NCBI RefSeq assembly: GCF_018332695.1
Contig: NZ_BOQN01000059.1
Coordinates: 160,526-224,525, forward strand
Direction: 5' to 3'
DNA length: 64,000 bases
Origin: Paractinoplanes toevensis
GTDB taxonomy: Bacteria; Actinomycetota; Actinomycetes; Mycobacteriales; Micromonosporaceae
Below the pieces are notes generated by a model. That model made no database searches. It had not been told where the DNA came from and worked only from the letters and a program-made list of their open reading frames with translations. The position numbers were made by a program, and so were the translations under genes. Of the stretch, positions 17,601 to 25,897 are shown piece after piece. Within the stretch, counting starts at the first letter, position 1. Every line of letters starts with the position of its first letter.

Positions 17601-18239
17601 ATGTACGTGGCGATGAAGGACCTGGAGATCCGCGGCGCCGGCAACCTGCTGGGCGGCGAGCAGTCCGGCCACATCGAGGGCGTCGGCTTCGACCTGTACG
17701 TGCGGATGGTCGGCGAGGCCGTACAGGCCTTCAAGGGCGAGCGCCCCGAGGAGGAGCCCGAGGTCAAGATCGACCTCCCGATCGACGCGCACCTCCCGGT
17801 GGAGTACATCTCGGTGGAGCGCCTGCGCCTGGAGATGTACCGCAAGCTGGCCGAGGCCCGCGACGACAAGCAGCTCGACGAGGTCGTCGCCGAGATGACC
17901 GACCGCTACGGCGAGCCGCCGACCCAGGTCGCCAACCTGATCGCGGTGGCCCGGTTCCGCCAGGTGGCCCGCGCCTACGGCCTCACCGACGTCTCCATGC
18001 AGGGCAAGCACATCCGCTTGTCCCCGCTGCCGCTGCCCGACTCCAAGCAGCTGCGCCTGAAGCGCTACCACCCCGACTCGGTCTACAAGCAGGCCACCGA
18101 CCAGGTGAGCGTCCCACGCCCGGCCACCCGCCGGATGGGCGGCGAGCCCCTGCGCGACCTGGCCCTGCTCCAGTGGTGCGCCCAGCTTCTCAAAGACGTC
18201 CTCGGCGAGGTCCCGGCAAAGGCCACGGTAGGCGGTTGA
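14616..18239 (+). CDS. mfd: Transcription-repair coupling factor
   Basis: A 1207-aa SF2 translocase that pushes stalled RNA polymerase off damaged DNA and recruits UvrA for nucleotide excision repair. The order is the usual one: UvrB-like N-terminal module (about 1-350), RNA-polymerase interaction domain beginning LKPGDHVVHEQHGIGRYV (about 525), helicase motor with Walker A GDVGYGKTE (about 681), DEEQRFGV motif II (about 782), TATPIPRTLEMA, and motif VI QIRGRVGRGRERAY, then the C-terminal TRCF domain. Full length for the family. It begins the mfd-lipoprotein-mazG cluster that is conserved in actinobacteria, including mycobacteria. Confidence 0.98.
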   Translation: MQLSGLIPAALRDRGLARARDLARKGFVDSDSLDLTAPASLRPFVVAAVAGAADLGGAGRPVLAVTATSREADDLAEALGCLINPDQVAVFPSWETLPHERLSPRSDTVGRRLAVLRRLAHPAGHPLRVVVAPVRSVLQPQLKGLGDLEPVELVTGGSADLEGVSRRLSDMAYARVDLVTKRGEFAVRGGILDVFPPTDEHPSRVEFWGDEVEEIRTFAVADQRTIDPVERLWAPPCRELLLTPEVRARAAELAAEHPELAEILDKLAEGIPVEGMESLAPALLDGTDSMELLLDCMPAGTHVLLCDPERIRTRAHDLTRTSNEFLEASWAAAAVGGQAPIDVGAAAFKTLADVRAHAATLSQPWWSVSPFGLAESEEAPAADQPWLDAPAAVAVSPDLGDAIALAAQPVPLYHGDTSRLTADLSEWVAAGWAVALIFEGHGTAQRATEVLRDAGVGVTPVDSIEKAIESGQVLITCGGLNHGFVDAASQLAIITGNDISGGRGASTKDMRRMPSRRRNTIDPLELKPGDHVVHEQHGIGRYVELVQRTVNGADREYLVIEYAPSKRGQPGDRLYVPTDQLDQLSRYVGGEQPTLHKMGGTDWQKSKARARKAVREIAAQLIQLYAARQASQGHAFGPDTPWQRELEDAFPYTETPDQLSAISEVKHDMELAVPMDRLICGDVGYGKTEIAVRAAFKAVQDGKQVAVLVPTTLLAQQHFNTFTERMNQFPIQIKQLSRFQTPTEAKLTLEHAADGTADIVIGTHRLLSNSTKFKNLGLIIVDEEQRFGVEHKEQLKALRASVDVLTMSATPIPRTLEMAITGIREMSTIATPPEERHPVLTFVGAQDDKQVAAAIHRELLRDGQVFYLHNRVESIDRAARKLRELVPEARVAVAHGQMSEEQLEKVMVGFWEKEFDVLVCTTIVESGIDIPNANTLIVERADLLGLAQLHQIRGRVGRGRERAYAYFLYPREKPLTEHAHERLATIAQHTELGAGMYVAMKDLEIRGAGNLLGGEQSGHIEGVGFDLYVRMVGEAVQAFKGERPEEEPEVKIDLPIDAHLPVEYISVERLRLEMYRKLAEARDDKQLDEVVAEMTDRYGEPPTQVANLIAVARFRQVARAYGLTDVSMQGKHIRLSPLPLPDSKQLRLKRYHPDSVYKQATDQVSVPRPATRRMGGEPLRDLALLQWCAQLLKDVLGEVPAKATVGG

Positions 18240-18294
18240 TCCGTTTTCCGGGGGTCGGCGACGTGGGTCACAGCGGGCGTGAGAGAGTCAGGCC

Positions 18295-19026
18295 ATGCAG
18301 CGTGCTCGCCGACTCGCATCCGTCGCCGTCGTCGCGTCACTGGCCGTGACCGGGCTTTCCGCCTGCCGGTCCGCGCCGTCGGTGGCCGCCTATCTCGGCG
18401 ATGTTCGCATCACCGAGTCCCGTGTGCAGGACGTGTGGGACGAGGCGCAGGACGCCGTCGTCAAGGCCGCCGGTCCGGCGGCCAGTGCGGCGCCGGCGAC
18501 CATGCCGATCACCCGCACCGACGTGGTTCGCACTCTGGTCAGCGCGGACGTGCTGGCCAAGGTGGCCAAGCAGGAGGGCGTGGCGCTGCCGGCCGACCTG
18601 TCCTACGACGAGTACGCGACGTCGCTGCACGTGCCGGCCACGACCGAGTTCGTGAAGCTCTACGCGCAGGCCGACACCTACGTCCGGCTGCTGCGCGAGG
18701 GCGTGAAGAACCCACCGGCGTCCACCGACGCCGACCTGCGCGAGGTCTACGACGTGCTGGCGGCCAACGGTCAGGTCGAGGGTTACTCGTTCGACCAGTT
18801 CAAGCAGAGCCTGCCGGACAACAACAAGCAGCTGGTGCAGACGGCCACCGCGGTGCGGCAGGAGATCGCCAAGATCACCGAGCCGATGGACATCACGGTC
18901 AACCCGCGTTACCAGCCGCTCGGCATCCCGGTGCTGCAGTTCCAGACGCAGAACGGCGCGGTCCGCCCGCTGGTGAGCGTGCCGCTGGGTGCGGACGAGT
19001 CCGTGCCGGTCAGCGCCGTCTCCTGA
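18295..19026 (+). CDS. SurA-like lipoprotein
   Basis: A 243-aa exported lipoprotein. It has a basic N-terminus, a hydrophobic stretch and the lipobox VTGLSAC, so Cys is lipidated and the protein sits on the outer face of the membrane. The mature part resembles the N-terminal chaperone module of SurA/PrsA peptidyl-prolyl isomerases (two buried helices after YLGDVRITESRVQDVWDEA), but no parvulin catalytic domain is visible. It lies between mfd and mazG, a position often held by such a lipoprotein in actinobacteria. Its role is probably envelope protein folding, by analogy. Confidence 0.8.
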   Translation: MQRARRLASVAVVASLAVTGLSACRSAPSVAAYLGDVRITESRVQDVWDEAQDAVVKAAGPAASAAPATMPITRTDVVRTLVSADVLAKVAKQEGVALPADLSYDEYATSLHVPATTEFVKLYAQADTYVRLLREGVKNPPASTDADLREVYDVLAANGQVEGYSFDQFKQSLPDNNKQLVQTATAVRQEIAKITEPMDITVNPRYQPLGIPVLQFQTQNGAVRPLVSVPLGADESVPVSAVS

Positions 19027-19027
19027 G

Positions 19028-19993
19028 GTGTCCGCGCGAATCATCCTGCTCGTCACCTCGCCGCGCCTGCCGGCCGGTCTGCTCACCGCGGCCGCCTGGG
19101 ACGCGGTCCGGCAGTTCCCGGTGTTCACGGCGGCCGAGTCCGAGCAGGCCGACGCGCTGCGCCACGCCGGCGTGCCGGTCACGGTGATCGAGCCGGACTC
19201 CGAGCGTTTCCTCGCGGAGGTCTCGGGGGAGCAGGCCGTCGTCTGGCTCTCCGGCCCGGCCGGCGACCAGGATTTCGCCCGGCAACTCGGGCTGCGCCTG
19301 ACCCGTGAGCCGGACCGGGCCGAACTGGAACTCATGTACGGCTCCTGGGACCCGCCCGGCGCCCGCCTGCTCGACGCGGTGGCCGTCATGGACCGCCTGG
19401 TGTCCCCGGGCGGCGACCCGTGGAAGCGGGCGCAGAGCCACCGCACCCTGGCCCAGTACCTGCTGGAGGAGGCGTACGAGGCCTTCGACGCGATCGAGTC
19501 GGACGACCTGGACGCCCTTCGCGAGGAGCTCGGCGACGTGCTCCTGCAGGTCGTCCTGCACGCCCGGCTGGCCGAGGAGATCCCGGACGGCGGGGCCTGG
19601 GGCATCGACGACGTGGCGGGCGGCCTGGTGGACAAGATGGTCCGCCGCAACCCGCACGTCTTCGCCGGTGCCGAGGTGGCCGATCTCGACGAGATCACCG
19701 ACAACTGGGAGCGGATCAAGAAGACCGAGAAGTCCCGGGACTCGGTTCTGGACGGCATCGCGCTCAGTCAGCCCGCCCTGGCGCTGGCCGCCAAGATCCT
19801 GCAGCGGGCGGAGCGGGCCGGCCTCGGCGTGCCCCTGCCGAGCGGCGATGATCTCGGCCCGGCGCTGCTGCGGGTGGTTGCTGAGGCTCGTGCCGCCGGA
19901 GTGGACGCGGAGGCGGAATTGCGGCGGGCCGCATTGAGGTACGCGGAAGAAGTGCGGAGCGCCGAGCAGAAAAATGTCGGACCCGCCGAGTAG
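19028..19993 (+). CDS. mazG: Nucleoside triphosphate pyrophosphohydrolase MazG
   Basis: A 321-aa house-cleaning enzyme that hydrolyses (d)NTPs, including oxidised ones, to NMP and PPi. The catalytic MazG core holds LLEEAYEAFDAIE followed by EELGDVLLQVVLHARLAEE, giving the acidic Mg2+ ligands. The 150-residue N-terminal extension with a SAM-methylase-like look is typical of actinobacterial MazG (about 325 aa in mycobacteria). The start is GTG 19028, 1 nt after the lipoprotein stop, so the two are translated together. It overlaps the next gene's likely start by 20 nt. Confidence 0.9.
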   Translation: MSARIILLVTSPRLPAGLLTAAAWDAVRQFPVFTAAESEQADALRHAGVPVTVIEPDSERFLAEVSGEQAVVWLSGPAGDQDFARQLGLRLTREPDRAELELMYGSWDPPGARLLDAVAVMDRLVSPGGDPWKRAQSHRTLAQYLLEEAYEAFDAIESDDLDALREELGDVLLQVVLHARLAEEIPDGGAWGIDDVAGGLVDKMVRRNPHVFAGAEVADLDEITDNWERIKKTEKSRDSVLDGIALSQPALALAAKILQRAERAGLGVPLPSGDDLGPALLRVVAEARAAGVDAEAELRRAALRYAEEVRSAEQKNVGPAE

Positions 19994-21620
19994 TTTTCTC
20001 GGCATGCCGGAGTTCGTGCCCCTCGCTGAGCGCATCGTCGATGCCATCCTGCAGAGCGATCCCGCCCTCGCTTCCGAGGTCGGCGATCATCGCTATGACG
20101 ACCGCCTGCCCGACCTGTCACCGGGCGCGGTGTCCGAGCGGGTGGGCATGCTGCGCGATGCCGCCGACTCGCTGTCCGGCATCGATCCCGAGTCCTTCGG
20201 TCCGGAAGATCAGGCCGACCACGCGATTCTCGCGGCCCTCGTCGAGCGCGACCTGTTCGAGCTGACCGACGTGCGCGAGCACGAGTGGAACCCGTTGCAC
20301 CACAACCCCGGCCCGCTGCTGCACGCGCTGATCGCCCGCCAGTTCGCGCCGGCCGAGGAGCGTCTGACCAGCCTGGGCGGCCGGCTCGCGGCGATCCCCG
20401 ACGCGCTGGCCACCGCCCGGGCGGTGCTGCGCGACGTGCCGCGCATCCACGCCGAGACCGCGGTGGGCCAGTTCAGCGGCACGGCCGCGCTGATCCGCGA
20501 CGAGTTGCCGGCCCTCATCGAGCAGGAGCCGGGCATGCGGGCCGCGGTCGAGCCGGCCGCGGCGGCCGCGCTGGCCGCCCTGACCGAGTTCGACGGCTGG
20601 CTGCGCACCCGGCTCGAGGGCGGTGAGCCGGGCCGTGACCCGCGCCTGGGCCGCCCGCTGTGGGAGGCGCGGCTCTGGCACACGCTCGACACCGAGCTGC
20701 CCGCGGCCGAGGTGCTGTCCCGCGCCCGTGAGCGGCTCGATCTGGTCGGTGAGCAGCTGCGCGCGGCCTCCGCCGAGCTGATCGGCGGGCCGGAGAGCGA
20801 CGAGACGGTTCGCCGCGCGCTCGACACGCTCGCCGCCGACCATCCCGACGACGCCACCATCGTCGACCTCGCCAAGGTCACGATGGAGGAGGCGACCGCG
20901 TTCGTCCGCGAGCACGACATCCTCACCCTGCTCGACGACCCGTGCGTGATCGAGGAGATGCCCGAGTTCGCCCGCGGCATCGCGGTGGCCTATTGCGACC
21001 CGCCCGGCCCGCTCGAGACGGCCGACGTGCCGACGTTCTACTGCATCTCGCCGACCCCGGCCGGCTGGTCCCCGGAGCGGGTGGAGTCGTTCTACCGGGA
21101 GTACAACGACCACATGATCCGCGACCTCACCGTCCACGAGGCGATGCCGGGTCACTTCCTCCAGTTGGCGCACGCGCGGCGGTTCCGGGCCGAGACCAGG
21201 GTGCGCGCGCTGGGCTGGTCGGGCCCGTTCATCGAGGGCTGGGCGGTCTACACCGAGGAGCTGATGGCCGGGCTCGGCTTCGGCGGCCTGCCGGTGCGCC
21301 TCCAGCAGCTGAAGATGCAGTTGCGGATGAGTCTCAACGCGATCATCGACCAGCTGGTCCACTGTGCGGACCTGCCCGAGGCCGAGGCGATGGCGCTGCT
21401 GACCGGCCGCGGTTTCCAGGAGGAGGGCGAGGCGGCTGGCAAGTGGCGGCGTGCCCTGCTCACCTCCACCCAGCTGAGCACCTACTTCGTGGGCTACACC
21501 GAGGTGGCCGAGATCGCCGCGGCCCGCCCGTTCGGCGCCACTCCGAAGGCCTGGCACGACGCGATGCTGGCGCACGGCTCGCCGCCGCCGCGCCACCTGC
21601 GCACGCTGCTCGGCGTTTAG
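19974..21620 (+). CDS. DUF885 family probable zinc metallopeptidase
   Basis: A 548-aa mostly helical protein of the DUF885 family. The HEAMPGHFLQ segment (His388, Glu389, His394) matches the HExxxGH-type zinc-binding motif described for this family, and a downstream EGWAVYTEELM supplies the usual third acidic ligand region. Some relatives act as carboxypeptidase-like enzymes; the substrate here is unknown. The ATG at 19974 overlaps mazG by 20 nt; the ATG at 20004 (MPEFVPL) is an equally likely start because neither has a clear ribosome site. No signal peptide is visible, so it is likely cytoplasmic. Confidence 0.82.
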   Translation: MSDPPSSFLGMPEFVPLAERIVDAILQSDPALASEVGDHRYDDRLPDLSPGAVSERVGMLRDAADSLSGIDPESFGPEDQADHAILAALVERDLFELTDVREHEWNPLHHNPGPLLHALIARQFAPAEERLTSLGGRLAAIPDALATARAVLRDVPRIHAETAVGQFSGTAALIRDELPALIEQEPGMRAAVEPAAAAALAALTEFDGWLRTRLEGGEPGRDPRLGRPLWEARLWHTLDTELPAAEVLSRARERLDLVGEQLRAASAELIGGPESDETVRRALDTLAADHPDDATIVDLAKVTMEEATAFVREHDILTLLDDPCVIEEMPEFARGIAVAYCDPPGPLETADVPTFYCISPTPAGWSPERVESFYREYNDHMIRDLTVHEAMPGHFLQLAHARRFRAETRVRALGWSGPFIEGWAVYTEELMAGLGFGGLPVRLQQLKMQLRMSLNAIIDQLVHCADLPEAEAMALLTGRGFQEEGEAAGKWRRALLTSTQLSTYFVGYTEVAEIAAARPFGATPKAWHDAMLAHGSPPPRHLRTLLGV

Positions 21621-21650
21621 CCGGAAGATCGTTCGGTCAAGGTAGGCCCC

Positions 21651-22463
21651 GTGGCCTCCTTGACCTCGCACGCACACAAAGCTGCCGACAATCCCTGGCT
21701 GGAGCGACTGACCCGGGCCGGGCTGGTCGCCTACGGCGTTCTGCACGTGCTGTTCGCGTGGCTGATCCTGCGCATCGCGTTCGGCACCGCCCCGGCCGAC
21801 GGCGACCAGTCCGGGGCGCTGCACCACCTGGCCACCAAGCCGTACGGCGCGGCGCTCATCGTGCTGCTGGTGATCGGCCTGGTCGCGATGACGATCTGGC
21901 AGATCTTCGAGGCGGCGATCGGTCACCGCGGCGAGCGCGGACGGCACCGCGTCTACGAGCGGGTCGCGTCGGCCGGCCGGGCCGCGTTCTACACCTACCT
22001 GGCCTGGACCGGTATCAAGGTCCTGCGGGGCAAGAACAAGTCGTCCGCCGACCTGCAGGAGCAGGCCAGCCAGGACCTCATGGTGTCCGGTGGCGGGCGG
22101 CTCGCGGTGGCCGCGATCGGTGTGCTGGTCGCCGCGATCGGCGTTGGGCTGGCGATCTACGGCCTCACCAAGAAGTTCGAGAAGCACCTGCTGACGTCCC
22201 GGATGACCGCCCACGTCCGCCGGGTGGTGCGCCGGCTCGGTGAGGTGGGCTATTCGGCGAAGGGCGGCGCCTACGCCGTCGCCGGGGCCCTGCTGGTGCT
22301 CGCGGCGGTCACCTACGACCCCGACAAGGCCCGGGGCCTCGACGCGGCCCTGCGAGCCATGGCCGACCAGACGTACGGCTCGTGGCTGCTGGCGGCCACG
22401 GCGCTCGGCATCGCGGCGTACGGGCTGTTCTCGGTGGTGCAGGCGCGTTACCGGAAGGTCTGA
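21651..22463 (+). CDS. DUF1206 membrane protein
   Basis: A 270-aa integral membrane protein with six hydrophobic segments arranged as three repeated pairs, the layout of DUF1206 proteins common in actinobacteria. Each repeat starts with a glycine-rich first helix (GLVAYGVLHVLFAWLIL, GRAAFYTYLAWTGIKVL, KGGAYAVAGALLVLA). Function unknown. It starts with GTG 21651, 30 nt after the DUF885 gene, and its 3' end overlaps the convergent lipoprotein gene by 16 nt. Confidence 0.85.
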   Translation: MASLTSHAHKAADNPWLERLTRAGLVAYGVLHVLFAWLILRIAFGTAPADGDQSGALHHLATKPYGAALIVLLVIGLVAMTIWQIFEAAIGHRGERGRHRVYERVASAGRAAFYTYLAWTGIKVLRGKNKSSADLQEQASQDLMVSGGGRLAVAAIGVLVAAIGVGLAIYGLTKKFEKHLLTSRMTAHVRRVVRRLGEVGYSAKGGAYAVAGALLVLAAVTYDPDKARGLDAALRAMADQTYGSWLLAATALGIAAYGLFSVVQARYRKV

Positions 22464-23146
22464 GAGCGCCGGTCGGTCACCTGCGCCGAGGCGGGCAGGT
22501 CGAAGCCGGCCGGTGACGCCTTGTCCTGGTAGGCCGTGAGGGCCTGCTCGAAGCGCTCGCCCGCGATCGTGCCGGTGAAGCTGCCGAGCGCGCCCTCGTT
22601 GGTGACGCAGAGCCCGAACTCCGCGGTGGGCGTGCCGTCGACCTGCTTGAGGTCGAGGCAGGTGGCGTGCCGCCCGGCGATCGTGGTGTCGTGCGGCACC
22701 GCCTCCACCTCCTGGTCGAGGGAGGCCGTGTTGAGCAGGGCGAGCGCCGCCTCGGGCGTGATCAGCGTGCTGCCGGTCAGCGGGGCCGCGGTGGGCGGCG
22801 CCGGGTCGGTCCGCGTGCATTTCAGGGCCGCGTCGCCGGTGCAGCGGGTGTTGCCGGTGGTCTGCTCGAGGAGCCGGCCACCGGGATAGACGTACGCCGT
22901 TCGGGCGGGTTTCTGCGCCTGCGTCACGGTCGCGGTCTCGCCGCCGGCGAGCTGGTAGGTCGCCGTGTAGGTGAGCCCGGTCACCCGGGCGAGCTGGCCG
23001 GCCATCTCCGAGACCATGTCGTCCTGGCTGAGGCCGGCCGCGCTGGCCTGGTCGAGCCCGGTGCACCCGGCCGCGCCGAGCACCACCGCGACGCTGGCGA
23101 GACCGGTGGCGGTAAGGCGCAGACGGAAGGGCACGACTGACACCAT
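22448..23146 (-). CDS. Secreted lipoprotein, LppX/LprG-like size, unknown role
   Basis: A 232-aa predicted lipoprotein. A basic and hydrophobic N-terminus ends with the lipobox VLGAAGC. The mature domain contains four cysteines (TRC...LKC and ATC...GLC), which could form two disulfides, and many beta-strand-like segments (TYTATYQLAGGETATV). It may be a beta-sandwich lipid or ligand carrier, but I do not recognise the family. Its 3' end overlaps the convergent DUF1206 gene by 16 nt, an unusual tail-to-tail arrangement. Confidence 0.78.
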   Translation of the reverse strand: MVSVVPFRLRLTATGLASVAVVLGAAGCTGLDQASAAGLSQDDMVSEMAGQLARVTGLTYTATYQLAGGETATVTQAQKPARTAYVYPGGRLLEQTTGNTRCTGDAALKCTRTDPAPPTAAPLTGSTLITPEAALALLNTASLDQEVEAVPHDTTIAGRHATCLDLKQVDGTPTAEFGLCVTNEGALGSFTGTIAGERFEQALTAYQDKASPAGFDLPASAQVTDRRSQTFR

Positions 23147-23184
23147 TGCCTACTTACGCAACCGTGCGCAAACGAGAATCGGGC

Positions 23185-23811
23185 TCAGTCGTGGCTGCGG
23201 TTGCGGTGCAGCAGCTGGTTCCGCATGATGTACCGCCGAATGACCCGGGCCTGCACCTCTTCCTGGTCGTCGAAGACGGCGACCATCTCCACCGAAAGCG
23301 GGCCGCGCCTCGGCACCTGCTGGCGCAGCGAGTTGACCTTGTAAGTGGTCGCCGGGAACGACACGACTTCGTCGCCGACCTGAATACTCAGCGTCATCTC
23401 GTCGCCGGGGTGCAGCTCGACGTCGGTGAAGTGGGCGCGGACCGCCCGCTCGCTCATGTCGTGCACCAGGCCGACCGCGTCGTCGTGCCCCGGTCGGCTC
23501 ATCACCACCGGTTCACCGCCACCGCCCCGCACGTAGGAGCGGCTCTGCAGCACCGCGGGATGCCCGGTGAAGCGGACCTCCACCCGGTTGCCGTCGACGC
23601 CGACCACGTGCCCCTGCTGGGCGTAGCGGCCACGCGGAGCCGCAGCCCAGCGCAGTTCCACCGTCGAGTTGGCGGGAGGCACCTGGGCCATCGCCAGGGA
23701 CAGTGTGATCACCGTCCCGGACGCGTGGACGACCCTTACCTCAGGATGCGTTTCGCCGTACGAGGTCATCTCGACGTATGACCCGTCCGGCGGGAGACTC
23801 GGAGCGCTCAT
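23185..23811 (-). CDS. PilZ domain protein (c-di-GMP effector)
   Basis: A 208-aa protein with an N-terminal YcgR-like beta-barrel (about 1-85) and a C-terminal PilZ domain that begins with R91-S-Y-V-R95 (the RxxxR c-di-GMP-binding arginines). The second motif reads DMSERA at 118, in place of the consensus (D/N)xSxxG. The residue expected to be Gly is altered, so binding affinity may differ. It is transcribed away from eno. The ATG at 23811 fits the domain; ATG at 23853 is an alternative. It is a possible receiver of signals from the GGDEF-EAL protein at 60193, which is inference. Confidence 0.78.
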   Translation of the reverse strand: MSAPSLPPDGSYVEMTSYGETHPEVRVVHASGTVITLSLAMAQVPPANSTVELRWAAAPRGRYAQQGHVVGVDGNRVEVRFTGHPAVLQSRSYVRGGGGEPVVMSRPGHDDAVGLVHDMSERAVRAHFTDVELHPGDEMTLSIQVGDEVVSFPATTYKVNSLRQQVPRRGPLSVEMVAVFDDQEEVQARVIRRYIMRNQLLHRNRSHD

Positions 23812-23975
23812 AGTGCCCGGGTGTTCGGCATTTTCGCCCCGATCCTTAGCCATCCGGCATAAGTTCACCGGCCGCCCGTACGCCCGATCCCGGGCCCGGA
23901 TACGCTCAGTGCCGTGGTCGGCCGCAAGGTCGCGGTCGAAGACCTGCAGCCTTATGAAGGGGAGCGACACCACAC

Positions 23976-25259
23976 ATGGCCACCATTGAAGCGATCGTCG
24001 CCCGCGAGATTCTCGACTCCCGGGGTAACCCGACCGTCGAGGTCGAGGTCGGGCTGGACGACGGAACGGTCGGCCGCGCCGCGGTGCCTTCGGGTGCCTC
24101 CACCGGCGCGTTTGAGGCGCTCGAGCTGCGCGACGGCGACAAGGGCCGTTACCTGGGCAAGGGCGTCGAGAAGGCCGTTGCCAACATCGAAGACAAGATC
24201 GCCGACGAGCTCATCGGTTACGAGGCGAGCGAGCAGCGGCTGATCGACCAGAAGATGCTCGACCTGGACGGCACCGCCGACAAGTCGGAGCTGGGCGCGA
24301 ACGCGATTCTCGGCGTGTCGCTGGCGATCGCCAAGGCCGCCGCGCAGTCGGCCGAGCTGCCGCTGTTCCGCTACCTCGGTGGCCCCAACGCGGCGCTGCT
24401 GCCGGTGCCGATGATGAACATCCTGAACGGTGGTGCGCACGCCGACTCGAACGTCGACGTGCAGGAGTTCATGATCGCCCCGATCGGCGCGCCGACCTTC
24501 CGCGAGGCGCTGCGCACCGGCGCGGAGGTCTACCACGCGCTGAAGTCGGTGCTGAAGAAGAAGGGCCTGTCGACCGGCCTGGGCGACGAGGGCGGCTTCG
24601 CGCCGAGCCTGGCGGCCAACGCCGCCGCGCTCGACCTGATCGCCGAGGCGGTCAAGGCGGCCGGTTTCACCCTGGGCACCGACATCGTGCTGGCCATGGA
24701 CGTCGCGGCCACCGAGTTCTACAAGGACGGGGCGTACGTCTTCGAGGGCTCGCCCAAGTCGACGGACGAGATGATCCAGTACTACGCGAAGCTCGCCGAC
24801 GAGTACCCGATCGTCTCGATCGAGGACCCGCTGGCCGAGGAGGACTGGGCCGGCTGGAGCGCGATGACCGCCCAGCTCGGCAACAAGATCCAGATCGTCG
24901 GCGACGACCTGTTCGTGACCAACCCGACCCGCATCGGCCGGGGCATCGCGGAAGACGCGGCCAACGCGGTCCTCGTCAAGGTCAACCAGATCGGCTCGCT
25001 CACCGAGACGCTGGACGCGGTCGACCTGGCCCACCGGGCCGGTTTCAAGACGATGATGTCGCACCGTTCGGGTGAGACCGAGGACACCACGATCGCCGAC
25101 CTCGCGGTCGCGGTCGGCAGTGGCCAGATCAAGACCGGCGCCCCGGCTCGTTCCGACCGGGTCGCCAAGTACAACCAGCTCCTGCGCATCGAGGAGCAGC
25201 TGGAGAGCGCGGCGCGGTACGCCGGTGCGGGCGCTTTCCCGCGTTACCGGACCGCGTAA
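23976..25259 (+). CDS. eno: Enolase
   Basis: A 427-aa glycolytic enzyme converting 2-phosphoglycerate to phosphoenolpyruvate, the substrate of the PEP carboxylase encoded at 9794. Conserved blocks include ILDSRGNPTVEVEV, VPSGASTGAFEALELRDGD, GDEGGFAPSL, the Mg2+ ligands in LAMDVAATEF, SIEDPLAEEDW and GDDLFVTN, the catalytic Lys in VLVKVNQIGSLTETL, and SHRSGETEDTTIADLAVA. Full length. A GGGGAG ribosome site lies 8-10 nt before the ATG. It is followed by the DivIC-like gene, as in many actinobacteria. Confidence 0.98.
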   Translation: MATIEAIVAREILDSRGNPTVEVEVGLDDGTVGRAAVPSGASTGAFEALELRDGDKGRYLGKGVEKAVANIEDKIADELIGYEASEQRLIDQKMLDLDGTADKSELGANAILGVSLAIAKAAAQSAELPLFRYLGGPNAALLPVPMMNILNGGAHADSNVDVQEFMIAPIGAPTFREALRTGAEVYHALKSVLKKKGLSTGLGDEGGFAPSLAANAAALDLIAEAVKAAGFTLGTDIVLAMDVAATEFYKDGAYVFEGSPKSTDEMIQYYAKLADEYPIVSIEDPLAEEDWAGWSAMTAQLGNKIQIVGDDLFVTNPTRIGRGIAEDAANAVLVKVNQIGSLTETLDAVDLAHRAGFKTMMSHRSGETEDTTIADLAVAVGSGQIKTGAPARSDRVAKYNQLLRIEEQLESAARYAGAGAFPRYRTA

Positions 25260-25282
25260 CGGGCCGACCGAAGATCATGGAG

Positions 25283-25311
25283 TTGTGGCACTCTCAATGG
25301 GAGTGCCACAA
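25283..25311. repeat. Inverted repeat TTGTGGCACTC-N7-GAGTGCCACAA
   Basis: A perfect 11-bp dyad with a 7-nt spacer, between eno and the septum protein gene. The inner GCACTC/GAGTGC halves look like the HrcA operator CIRCE, but that has a 9-nt spacer, so the match is partial. There is no T tract after it. It may be a Rho-independent-like terminator for eno or an operator for the divIC-like gene. Confidence 0.6.
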
Positions 25312-25340
25312 TCCGTGACCGTCGAGCGGGGGAGCCAGGG

Positions 25341-25895
25341 GTGACCACACAGCGGCGCGCACCGAGCGGACAGGGCCCGTCCCGCCGCCCGGCATCGTCG
25401 CGGGTGCGCACGACCGGCACGACCCGCGTGCAGACCCGCACCCGGGCTCGGCCCGCCCCGACCCGGCGCACCGTCAATGTGGGCTCCGGACCGGCGAAAC
25501 GCACCGCCGCCCCCAGGCCACGCGCGCTGACCGGCCGGGCCACCGTCCTGATCGTGGTGTTCGTCGCCTTGGCTCTCGCGTACACCTATCCGTTGCGGGT
25601 CTATCTCGCCCAGGAGTCGCAGATCGCCCAGCTGGAGGCCGATCAGGCCGCCCAGCGCAAGCTGATCGCCGCGAAATCGGAAGAGCTGGCGAAGTGGGAC
25701 GATCCGGAATATCTCCGGGCGCAGGCCCGGGAGCGGCTCTTCTACGTCCTGCCGGGGGAGACCCCGCTGCGCGTGCTCAACGACCCGGACGGCGCCGCGA
25801 AAGAATCCGGGAAGCCGGCCTCGGCCGTCCCTGACCGCTGGTACGACACGTTGTGGAGCAGCGTCCAAGCCGCCGACTCGGAGCCTTCTAACTGA
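25341..25895 (+). CDS. FtsB/DivIC-type septum formation initiator
   Basis: A 184-aa bitopic membrane protein. A long basic, proline- and arginine-rich cytoplasmic tail (1-68) precedes one transmembrane helix (about 69-85, VLIVVFVALALAYTYPL). A short coiled coil follows (ESQIAQLEADQAAQRKLIAAKSEELAKW) and then the YLRAQARERLFYVLPGE segment that defines the family. It should join FtsL and FtsQ in the divisome. Start GTG 25341 has GGGGGAG upstream. The long basic tail is typical of actinobacteria. Neighbours eno and DUF501 match the usual actinobacterial order. Confidence 0.92.
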   Translation: MTTQRRAPSGQGPSRRPASSRVRTTGTTRVQTRTRARPAPTRRTVNVGSGPAKRTAAPRPRALTGRATVLIVVFVALALAYTYPLRVYLAQESQIAQLEADQAAQRKLIAAKSEELAKWDDPEYLRAQARERLFYVLPGETPLRVLNDPDGAAKESGKPASAVPDRWYDTLWSSVQAADSEPSN

Positions 25896-25897
25896 TC

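Noticed and set aside
20118..23066. Very long minus-strand frame across the DUF885, DUF1206 and lipoprotein genes
   Set aside because: It crosses three supported genes and has repetitive low-complexity content typical of antisense high-GC frames.
25283..25311. CIRCE operator for HrcA
   Set aside because: The spacer is 7 nt rather than 9 and no chaperone gene follows, so I report only a CIRCE-like dyad.
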